Assembly: GCA_027063075.1 (NCBI GenBank)
Contig: JAMOSM010000071.1
Location: forward strand, 1-12,966
Direction: 5' to 3'
Source of the DNA: Nautiliaceae bacterium
GTDB lineage: Bacteria; Campylobacterota; Campylobacteria; Campylobacterales; Nautiliaceae
DNA: 12,966 bases
Each line of letters starts with the position of its first letter. Within the stretch, counting starts at the first letter, position 1. The notes under the pieces are model-generated. The model did not search any database. It was not told where the DNA came from and was given only the letters and a program-made list of their open reading frames with translations. Both the position numbers and the translations under genes were made by a program. Positions 7,682-12,966 of the stretch are shown here, piece by piece.

Positions 7682-8396
7682 AGCAAAAGAGCTTTTTAGG
7701 GATGTCGTTGATTTAAACAACTATATTCCTCTTAGCTCTTCTGAAAAAACAAAAAACGATTTGCTTTTTGCAATTAATCAAAAAGAGAAAATTATTCTTC
7801 TAACAGGAGAAGCCGGAAGTGGTAAGAGTCTTCTTTTAAGAAGTGTATATGAGAGTCTGAAAGAACAAAAAGAGGTTTTTTTTGTAGCTAATCCTTATCT
7901 TGAAATTAATTCGGTATTAGACCTTTTAAAATCACTTGATTTGAAATCCCATCACGTATTGCTTCTTGATGAAGCTCAGCTTTTAGAGGGTGAAACGTGG
8001 GAGAATTTAAGAATTTATGCTGACAGGGGAAACGTAACAATTGTGTTTGCAACTCATGATACGGATATTAAAAAACTTCTTGAAAAAAAACATTTTAGTA
8101 CAAGGATTAATTATATCATTCCTGTAAAACCGATAACCCAAAGCGAGATGGAAAACTTTATATATTCTAAGCTTTTAAAACATAACTTAAACGATATTGC
8201 TGATATGTTTAACAAAAAAAACTTTAAAAAAATTTATAAATACACAAAAGGCTCACTACGCGCTACAAATCAGCTTATGTTTAAACTTTTTGATGTAATG
8301 GATTATTTTTATAAAAAATATCCTTTTAAATTTAAAGAACCGAAAATTGAAGATAAATATATAGAAATTGCCATTATGGATTTAAAGGCTAAATAG
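7665..8396 (+). CDS. mshM: ExeA/MshM-like AAA ATPase (CtsP-like)
   Basis: This is an AAA-type ATPase of the ExeA/MshM class, thought to help assemble or position the secretin or pilus machine at the inner membrane. The 243-residue product has the family's N-terminal region (YIPLSSSEKTKNDLLFAI), Walker A GEAGSGKS at 48-55, Walker B VLLLDEAQ at 98-105, a sensor-1-like IVFATHD at 126-132, and a conserved arginine in STRINYIIPVKPIT (R147). The start is a TTG at 7665, 17 bases inside the secretin gene, with AGGG at 7652-7655. No ATG or GTG lies before the Walker A motif, and a later start would remove family-conserved residues, so TTG is the best choice. It lacks the peptidoglycan-binding C-terminal domain of long ExeA proteins, as in MshM. 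It sits in the same relative place as ctsP in C. jejuni. Confidence 0.85.
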   Translation: MANFAKAKELFRDVVDLNNYIPLSSSEKTKNDLLFAINQKEKIILLTGEAGSGKSLLLRSVYESLKEQKEVFFVANPYLEINSVLDLLKSLDLKSHHVLLLDEAQLLEGETWENLRIYADRGNVTIVFATHDTDIKKLLEKKHFSTRINYIIPVKPITQSEMENFIYSKLLKHNLNDIADMFNKKNFKKIYKYTKGSLRATNQLMFKLFDVMDYFYKKYPFKFKEPKIEDKYIEIAIMDLKAK

Positions 8397-9088
8397 TGCA
8401 TAGATATGAGGAGTTAGAAAGGCTTTATTATAAAAAGCTTTTTTTAAAAATCTTTTTAGGAATTTTTCTTTTTATTGTAATAGTTGTTAGTCTGTTTTTT
8501 TTATTAACTTTTTCGAAAGAGAATAAAAAAGAGACTGTAAAAAAACAAAAAGTTGTAAAATCAAAAGAATCTAAAAAAGAAAAAAACGATACAAAAAAAA
8601 TTGAAAAAAAAGTTTTTGTTAAAAAAACGCAAAACAAAATTGAGCCTCTTAATTTTATTGTGCCTGATATTGAAGAGAAAAAAGAGTCTAAACCTGTTAA
8701 AACAGAAAATCAAAATGAAAAAAAGCCTCTAAAAGTTAAAAAAGAAGTCAAAAAAAGATATCCTATTATTAAAGAAGTTCCTGTTATTCAAGAAAAAGAG
8801 GTTAAAATAGATGATTTAATAAAAAGTTATAAACTAAATCCAAATTATGATTTAGCATTAATGATAGCAAAAAAGTTTTATAAAAAAAATAATTTAAAAT
8901 CTGCACAGATTTGGGTTATTAAAGCCAATAATTTAGACCCTTCAAGAGTGGAGAGTTGGCTTTTATTTGCCGATATACTTCTTAAAGAACACAAAAAACA
9001 AAAAGCCTTAGAGGTACTTAAAATATATTTAGACCAATATGGAGACAATGAGGCTGTAAGTGCAAAAATAAGGAGTATTAATGAATGA
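8396..9088 (+). CDS. MshN-like membrane-anchored TPR protein (CtsX-like position)
   Basis: This is a predicted bitopic inner-membrane protein of the pilus/competence machine. In 230 residues it has a charged N-terminus, a membrane helix at about 16-38, a long Lys/Glu-rich linker at about 41-135 that must span part of the periplasm, and a C-terminal helical repeat at about 137-222. The repeat reads as two TPR units, with AQIWVIKANNLDPSRVESW and then LLKEHKKQKALEVLKIYL. This is the MshN plan, though shorter than usual. In C. jejuni the equivalent slot holds ctsX, whose product is reported to work with CtsP. The start is GTG at 8396, overlapping the preceding TAG by one base, with AAAGG at about 8384-8388. 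The linker is coded by long A tracts (8593-8600, 8604-8611, 8621-8627). Topology is clear; function is inferred. Confidence 0.65.
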   Translation: MHRYEELERLYYKKLFLKIFLGIFLFIVIVVSLFFLLTFSKENKKETVKKQKVVKSKESKKEKNDTKKIEKKVFVKKTQNKIEPLNFIVPDIEEKKESKPVKTENQNEKKPLKVKKEVKKRYPIIKEVPVIQEKEVKIDDLIKSYKLNPNYDLALMIAKKFYKKNNLKSAQIWVIKANNLDPSRVESWLLFADILLKEHKKQKALEVLKIYLDQYGDNEAVSAKIRSINE

Positions 9089-9869
9089 GAAAATAATAAA
9101 ACAGATAAAATCCCTTCCTCCTTTACCAAAAAGTGTAATGGAAGTGCAAAGAATTACTTCTGATCCAAACTCATCAATAGCCGATTTGGTAAAGGTTATA
9201 AAAGATGACCCGATGTTGACGGCTAACTTGTTAAAAGTTGCAAATTCTCCTCTATATGGTTTTGCAAGGCAAATTAAAAGTGTAGACCAGGCGGTTGCTC
9301 TTTTTGGAATGACTACAATAAAAGGTTTTGCAATCTCTTTTGCTATTAGAAATAGTATGAAATTTGATTTAAGTGCTTATGGAATTGATGAAAATCATTT
9401 TCACGATGTAAGCATAAAAAGAAATGCAGTGGCAATTCAGTGGTATGCAGGTAAAAAAGAAAAACTTGATATAATTGCAATTGACTCTTTTTTAATAGAT
9501 TTAGGGGCGGTGATAATTTCTCTGGTTTTACTTGGTGAAAATAGGGCGGATGAATTTAGAAAAAGATTAAATAAACAAAATAGGTTTTCTTTAGAAAAAG
9601 AGTTTGTAGGGGCTACTACTCCTGAAATTACTGCGGAAATATTTAAACACTGGCATTTTGGAGATGAGCTTATAATCCCAATAGAAAATATAGATAATCC
9701 TTTTAATGCCGATAAGTTTCAAGAAGAAGCGGCGGCCCTTGATACTTTGAGAGTTTTATATGATATGTTGGATTTAAGCCCGGATAAGCAGAATGCTTTT
9801 AAAAAAGCAAAAGAGTATAATTTAGACGTTAAAAAGTTAAATAAAGTTTTAGAAAAATTAGAAAGGTAA
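9081..9869 (+). CDS. HDOD-domain regulatory protein
   Basis: HDOD domains are HD-fold relatives without the metal-binding His-Asp pair; they occur in signalling proteins linked to motility and stress, but their biochemical role is mostly unknown. The 262-residue product opens with the hallmark LPPLPKSVMEVQRI (12-25), DPMLTANLLKVANSPLYG (43-60), and IKSVDQAVALFGM (65-77). In the region where catalytic HD proteins have His-Asp, this one has LIDLG (138-142), so phosphohydrolase activity is unlikely. There is no attached GGDEF, EAL or kinase domain. The ATG at 9081 has AGGAG at 9071-9075 and overlaps the previous gene by eight bases. Its location directly after the mshN-like gene hints at regulation of the pilus-type machine, but that is an inference from position only. 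Confidence 0.9.
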   Translation: MNEKIIKQIKSLPPLPKSVMEVQRITSDPNSSIADLVKVIKDDPMLTANLLKVANSPLYGFARQIKSVDQAVALFGMTTIKGFAISFAIRNSMKFDLSAYGIDENHFHDVSIKRNAVAIQWYAGKKEKLDIIAIDSFLIDLGAVIISLVLLGENRADEFRKRLNKQNRFSLEKEFVGATTPEITAEIFKHWHFGDELIIPIENIDNPFNADKFQEEAAALDTLRVLYDMLDLSPDKQNAFKKAKEYNLDVKKLNKVLEKLER

Positions 9870-9873
9870 AAAA

Positions 9874-11826
9874 GTGAAAGAATTTGCATTCAAATTAGTT
9901 AAAGGAATTGACAGAAAAGATATTCCAAGAGATAAAAGGGATATTATTAATGATTTAATTGCACTTGGTATTGTAACTGATGGGGAAATTATAAAATTAA
10001 AACCAAAATATAGAATTGGTAAAGTCGATGTAACAAAAAAAGGTTTTGGTTTTTTAATTCCTCTTGGAGTAAAAGAAAAAGATTATTTAATAGAAGCCCA
10101 TCATTTAAATGGGGCAAGCAAGGGTGATTTGGTTATTGCGGAGAGGTTGAATAACAAAAAAGGACGCCCTAAAGCAAAAGTTGTTTATATTTTGGAAAAA
10201 GCGTTTGCTTACAGTGTAGTTTATTTAACGTATGAATATAAAAAAGGGAAAAAAGTTCCTGTTCTTAAAAATATTAAAACAGACCAACCTGTTTTTGTAA
10301 ATGAAAAGAAAAAAACTCTAAAAAAACTTCCACAAGGGGCTGTTTTTAAAGTAAATAACTATACTGCTAAAATTGAAGAAGTGCTTGGAGTGTTACAAGA
10401 CCCTTGGGTTGATGATAAAATCTCTTTAGCGCTTTATAACAAAAAAGAGGAATTTTCTAAAAAAGCTATTAAAGAGGCAAAAGCGTTTGGTGATTATGTA
10501 GATAAGAGTATGTATCCAGACAGGATTGATTTAACAGACCTTCCGTTTTGCACAATTGACCCTCTAACTGCAAAAGACCATGACGATGCCATTTATTATG
10601 ATGTAGATAAAAATGAAATTTATGTGGCAATTGCGGATGTTAGTGAATATGTATATTTAAATGGAAATATTGATAAAGAAGCAAAGGAAAGAGGATTTAG
10701 TATCTATTTTCCTCATAAATCAGTTCCTATGCTTCCAAGAGAGCTTAGCGAAAATATCTGTTCGCTTAAAGAAAATGAAGACAGGCTTGCTTTTGTGTTT
10801 AAAATAACACTTGATGAAAACAATGAAGTGGTTAAAGAGGAGCTTTTTGAAGGGATTATTAACTCTCACAGAAAATATTCATATGACAGGGTTGATGAAT
10901 TTTTAGATGGAAAATTTGAAAACACTGATGAAATTGATGAGGTTATTTTAAAATGGCTTATGCCTCTTTGGGAGAGAGTAAAACATATTAGAACAAAAAG
11001 ATTAAAAAAAGGTCTTGAGTTTGAGAGTGATGAGATTAGAATGAGCCTTGATGAAAACGGGATGATAAAAGAAGTTAGAATAGAAAAAGAGACTCCATCT
11101 CACAAACTTATAGAAGACTGTATGCTTCTTGCTAATCAGGCTGCTGCTAAGATGATAGATTTTGGAATTTTTAGGGTTCATGAAAAACCAAGTGAAAGCT
11201 CGCTTGATGAACTTTATGCAGAGCTTGGAGCCCTTGGAATAGAAGTGGATATGGATGAAAAGGATTTTGTAAAGGTAGTTGAAAAAATTCAATCTCAAGC
11301 AAAAGAGATGGGTATTAAAAAGTTTGTGGATAAATTAATTATCCGTTCTCAACAACAAGCAAGATACGACGCAGCGTGTACGCCTCATTTTGCACTTGGA
11401 TTTGACAGATATACTCATTTTACCTCTCCTATTAGAAGATATTCAGACCTTACTCTTCATAGGCTTTTAAAAGCTACTATAAAAGGTGAAAAAAGAATTG
11501 TAGATTATATTTTAAGAAACGTTGAAGCTCTTGTAGTGAAACTAAGCGAACTTGAAAGAGAAGCTATGAAAGTTGAGTGGGATTTTTATGACAGAAAATA
11601 TGCAAGGTTTGCAGAACTTCACATAGGTGATAGATATAAAGGGATTATTGAAGATAAAGAAATTCCACCAATTGCAAAAATACTTGAAGATAAACTTTTA
11701 GGAGCAAGAGTTTTTTTGAAAAACACAGAGCAGTTTAATCTTTTTGAAAAAGTTGATGTGGAAGTTGTCAGCGCTAATATAGCAACAGCTAAAATTAAAG
11801 GTAGAGCATACAAAATAGAGGAATGA
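9874..11826 (+). CDS. rnr: Ribonuclease R (3'-5' exoribonuclease, RNB family)
   Basis: RNase R degrades structured RNA from the 3' end and contributes to rRNA maturation and quality control. The 650-residue product has a short N-terminal winged-helix-like region (1-42), cold-shock-type RNA-binding domains at about 46-107 and 112-172, and the RNB catalytic domain from about 217. Catalytic aspartates are D229, D235, D237 and D238 in TIDPLTAKDHDDA, and the family signature HFTSPIRRYSDLTLHR is at 515-530. A degenerate S1-like domain fills about 583-645. It lacks the long basic tail of E. coli RNase R (813 residues), but ~650 residues is normal for this phylum. The start is GTG at 9874 with GAAAGG at 9861-9866; no better upstream start exists. 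It ends the operon. The rnr stop codon lies in the loop of an inverted repeat. Confidence 0.95.
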   Translation: MKEFAFKLVKGIDRKDIPRDKRDIINDLIALGIVTDGEIIKLKPKYRIGKVDVTKKGFGFLIPLGVKEKDYLIEAHHLNGASKGDLVIAERLNNKKGRPKAKVVYILEKAFAYSVVYLTYEYKKGKKVPVLKNIKTDQPVFVNEKKKTLKKLPQGAVFKVNNYTAKIEEVLGVLQDPWVDDKISLALYNKKEEFSKKAIKEAKAFGDYVDKSMYPDRIDLTDLPFCTIDPLTAKDHDDAIYYDVDKNEIYVAIADVSEYVYLNGNIDKEAKERGFSIYFPHKSVPMLPRELSENICSLKENEDRLAFVFKITLDENNEVVKEELFEGIINSHRKYSYDRVDEFLDGKFENTDEIDEVILKWLMPLWERVKHIRTKRLKKGLEFESDEIRMSLDENGMIKEVRIEKETPSHKLIEDCMLLANQAAAKMIDFGIFRVHEKPSESSLDELYAELGALGIEVDMDEKDFVKVVEKIQSQAKEMGIKKFVDKLIIRSQQQARYDAACTPHFALGFDRYTHFTSPIRRYSDLTLHRLLKATIKGEKRIVDYILRNVEALVVKLSELEREAMKVEWDFYDRKYARFAELHIGDRYKGIIEDKEIPPIAKILEDKLLGARVFLKNTEQFNLFEKVDVEVVSANIATAKIKGRAYKIEE

Positions 11827-11834
11827 TTTCCTCT
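11817..11834. terminator. Inverted repeat around the rnr stop, possible bidirectional terminator
   Basis: AGAGGAA and TTCCTCT form a perfect seven-base stem with a TGAT loop. The rnr stop codon TGA (11824-11826) is in the loop. The stop of the convergent gene remnant on the minus strand (11834-11836) touches the other edge. Neither strand shows a strong T run after the stem (TAGTATG on plus, ATTTTG on minus), so termination efficiency is uncertain. The location between convergent genes is what supports the call. Confidence 0.4.
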
Positions 11835-11935
11835 TAGTATGTATAATTTATACCAAATGCGAATAAATAAGCTCCACCTTGGCTAAACTCACCTGAAATA
11901 TAATTTTGTGATATTTTATCGTAGATTTTAGCAAC
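11834..11935 (-). pseudogene. C-terminal remnant of an outer-membrane beta-barrel protein
   Basis: Read on the minus strand, this stretch encodes about 33 residues and a TAA stop. The end, GAYLFAFGINYTY, alternates hydrophobic and small or polar residues and finishes on an aromatic residue, with Gly at -6, Tyr at -3 and Tyr at -1. That is the C-terminal beta-signal recognised by the BAM complex. The preceding QNYISGEFSQGG fits another strand plus turn. Upstream, the frame runs into the GC-rich hairpin of the IS-like element and meets a stop at 11957-11959, so the rest of the gene is missing here. The simplest reading is that the element inserted into, or replaced, the 5' part of the gene. The exact left boundary is not certain, and the specific porin family cannot be told from so short a piece. 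Confidence 0.55.
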
Positions 11936-11936
11936 T

Positions 11937-11976
11937 CCCGCCGAAACCATCGCCTTTTAAGGCGAGCAAAGGCGGG
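11937..11976 (+). repeat. Two-tier hairpin, putative left end of the IS200/IS605-type element
   Basis: An outer stem CCCGCC (11937-11942) pairs with GGCGGG (11971-11976). Inside it CGCCT (11951-11955) pairs with AGGCG (11960-11964) around a TTTA loop, extendable by a further T-A pair. Unpaired bases separate the tiers. It is the most GC-rich patch in an AT-rich region, which suggests foreign DNA. Subterminal imperfect hairpins of this type are what IS200/IS605 transposases recognise in single-stranded DNA. An alternative pairing of TCCCG (11936-11940) with CGGGA (11989-11993) is also possible. Confidence 0.55.
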
Positions 11977-12033
11977 TAATAATTTAATCGGGAACTTTTT
12001 GATTCTCAATATATATATCAAACAAGGATAGCA

Positions 12034-12966
12034 ATGAATTACGTTTATCGTTTCAGACTTTATCCTACAAAAGAGCAAGAGCGATTTTTAAAACAAGAAG
12101 GGGGAAACATAAGGTTTGTATATAATTATTTCCTTTCACTTGCGAAAAAAGAGTATGAATCTACTCAAAAGAAGTGGGACTTTTATGAATATAAAAAATT
12201 ACTTCCAGAATTGAAAAAAGAATTTGAGTTTTTAAAACTTTCTAACTCACAGTCACTTCAAGAGAGCTTAAAAAACCTTGATAAAGCATTTAAAAATTTT
12301 TTCAAAGGACTTACTGATTTTCCAAAATTTAAGAAAAAGAAAAAAGTTAATTCAATTTTAATTCCTCAACATTTTAAAATTGAAAGTAACAAAGTAAAAA
12401 TTCCGAAATTAAAAATTTCAATCAAATTTAAAAAACATAGAATTATAGAAGGAGAGATTAAGTCTATATCTATTGTTATTACTCCAAGCGGGAAATATTA
12501 TCTCAATGTTTTAACCGATAGAGAAATAAAACCGCTTCCTAAAGCAAATAAGGCAGTAGGAATAGATATGGGCTTAACAGACTTTATAGTTACAAGCGAT
12601 AAGCAGGTTATTAAAAACCCTAAACATTTCAAAAAACTTGAAAGGAGGTTAAAATTATGGCAAAGAAGATTATCAAGAAAAGAAAAAGAGAGTAATAATT
12701 TTAAGAAATGGGCCAAAAGAGTAGCAAAATTACATGAAAAAACCACTAATGCTAAAAATGATTTTCTACACAAATTATCAAGAAAATTTATTGACGAAAA
12801 CCAAGTCATAATAGTAGAAAAATTAAACATTAAAGGCTTAATCAAAAACAAAAGGCTCTCAAAACATATTCATCAAGCAAGTTGGTATAAGTTTATCAAT
12901 ATGCTTGAATATAAGGCAAAATTTTATGGAAGAGAATTAATCAAAGTAGATACGTTTTATCCATCA
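12034..12966 (+). CDS. tnpB: TnpB-family RNA-guided nuclease (OrfB), truncated by the window edge
   Basis: TnpB proteins of IS200/IS605 elements are RuvC-type nucleases guided by an omega RNA, ancestral to Cas12; they help retain the element at its donor site. The 311 visible residues begin with the family's N-terminus MNYVYRFRLYPTKEQERFL, followed by FVYNYFLSL and the DFPKFKKKK segment (95-104). The RuvC core supplies GIDMGLTDF with catalytic D178 (176-184) and IIVEKLNIKGL with catalytic E262 (259-269). ASWYKFINMLEYKAKFYG (282-299) precedes the zinc-finger region. The sequence stops at DTFYPS, just where the Cys4 zinc finger and third catalytic Asp should follow, so perhaps 60-90 residues lie outside. 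The ATG at 12034 has AAGGA at 12024-12028. No frameshift or stop is seen, so the gene may be functional. Confidence 0.92.
   Translation, partial: MNYVYRFRLYPTKEQERFLKQEGGNIRFVYNYFLSLAKKEYESTQKKWDFYEYKKLLPELKKEFEFLKLSNSQSLQESLKNLDKAFKNFFKGLTDFPKFKKKKKVNSILIPQHFKIESNKVKIPKLKISIKFKKHRIIEGEIKSISIVITPSGKYYLNVLTDREIKPLPKANKAVGIDMGLTDFIVTSDKQVIKNPKHFKKLERRLKLWQRRLSRKEKESNNFKKWAKRVAKLHEKTTNAKNDFLHKLSRKFIDENQVIIVEKLNIKGLIKNKRLSKHIHQASWYKFINMLEYKAKFYGRELIKVDTFYPS

Larger units (their letters stand above)
505..11826 (+). other. Probable twelve-gene operon rplI-hslVU-era-mshIJKLMN-HDOD-rnr
   Basis: All twelve genes face the same way. Junctions are: 1-base overlap (TAATG) rplI/hslV and era/mshI-like, 1 base between hslV and hslU, 8 bases hslU/era, ATGA overlaps at 5281 and 5907 and 6329, a 17-base overlap at 7665-7681, a 1-base overlap (TAGTG) at 8396, an 8-base overlap at 9081-9088, and 4 bases before rnr. 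No internal terminator or promoter-sized gap is seen. Translational coupling is therefore likely through most of the string. Internal promoters inside coding sequence cannot be excluded. Confidence 0.7.
11936..12966 (+). mobile_element. IS200/IS605-family element with tnpB, right end outside the window
   Basis: The element is recognised from its tnpB gene and from the GC-rich hairpin about 60 bases upstream, which fits an IS200/IS605 left end. No Y1 transposase gene (tnpA, about 130-150 codons) lies between the hairpin and tnpB or anywhere else visible. The element is therefore either a tnpB-only (IS1341-like) copy dependent on a TnpA elsewhere, or has tnpA beyond the window. The right-end hairpin and the omega RNA usually encoded over the 3' end of tnpB are out of view. 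The left limit given is approximate. Confidence 0.65.

Noticed and set aside
8428..8637. Minus-strand Phe-rich open frame opposite the MshN-like linker
   Set aside because: It is the antisense of Lys-rich codons; composition alone explains it.
8878..9129. Minus-strand open frame spanning the MshN-like/HDOD junction
   Set aside because: Both plus-strand genes are well supported there and the antisense protein has no recognisable feature.
11002..11298. Minus-strand open frame inside rnr
   Set aside because: It is antisense to the RNB catalytic domain; no independent support.
11841..11853. Palindrome GTATAA-T-TTATAC as a possible operator or terminator
   Set aside because: It codes for conserved-looking residues of the OMP tail on the minus strand and is AT-only apart from its ends; likely chance.
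11999..12021. TTGAT ... ATCAA inverted repeat before tnpB as an operator
   Set aside because: Only five bases per arm around an AT repeat; expected by chance in this composition.
11848..12078. Minus-strand 76-codon open frame over the intergenic region and tnpB start
   Set aside because: It crosses the element boundary and its hairpin, and is in a different frame from the OMP tail, which is the convincing minus-strand reading.
12643..12695. AGGAGG at 12643-12648 followed by an out-of-frame ATG (12657) and a 12-codon ORF MAKKIIKKRKRE
   Set aside because: The AGGAGG arises from Glu-Arg-Arg codons of tnpB; the peptide is tiny and has no other support.
12498..12851. Minus-strand open frame inside tnpB
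   Set aside because: Antisense shadow of the RuvC region of tnpB.
1..12966. CRISPR arrays, tRNA or rRNA genes
   Set aside because: No regularly spaced repeats and no tRNA-like or rRNA-like segments were seen on reading; the only substantial non-coding stretch is 11837-12033, which is explained by the OMP remnant and the element's left end.

Overview
This is an AT-rich window (roughly 30% G+C by eye) from a Gram-negative bacterium, most likely a member of the Campylobacterota (former Epsilonproteobacteria), possibly the order Nautiliales. The phylum call rests on the gene order rplI-hslV-hslU-era, an HslV with a short propeptide as in Helicobacter, an Era with a Campylobacter-like G2 region, a ~650-residue RNase R, and a stand-alone Aer/CetB-type PAS protein. 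The order-level guess is weaker and comes from overall protein resemblance only.

Layout. Bases 1-396 (minus strand) encode a small FAD-type PAS energy sensor. A ~108-base divergent promoter region (397-504) follows. From 505 to 11826 twelve plus-strand genes run head to tail, with start and stop codons overlapping or at most 8 bases apart, so they look like one long operon: rplI, hslV, hslU, era, six genes of an envelope-spanning pilus/secretion apparatus (3701-9088), an HDOD-domain gene and rnr. A small inverted repeat wraps the rnr stop codon. Immediately beyond it, on the minus strand, lie the last ~33 codons of an outer-membrane beta-barrel protein, cut off next to the left-end hairpin of an IS200/IS605-type element. 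The tnpB gene of that element (12034 onwards) runs off the right edge.

How the genes work together. HslV and HslU form an ATP-dependent protease, and RplI, Era and RNase R serve the ribosome and RNA turnover. The six genes in the middle match, in order, the MSHA-pilus genes mshI-J-K-L-M-N: a PilM/PilN-like fusion, PilO-like, PilP/GspC-like, secretin, ExeA-like AAA ATPase, and a membrane-anchored TPR protein. The last four also match the order of ctsR-D-P-X, the DNA-uptake genes of Campylobacter jejuni. This subset builds the inner-membrane alignment complex, the periplasmic link and the outer-membrane secretin. The extension ATPase, platform protein, pilins and prepilin peptidase are not in the window; the HDOD and rnr genes sit where mshE/mshG would be expected.

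The points most worth following are the pilus/competence-type module embedded in a housekeeping operon, and the right end, where a TnpB-type element appears to have interrupted an outer-membrane protein gene.
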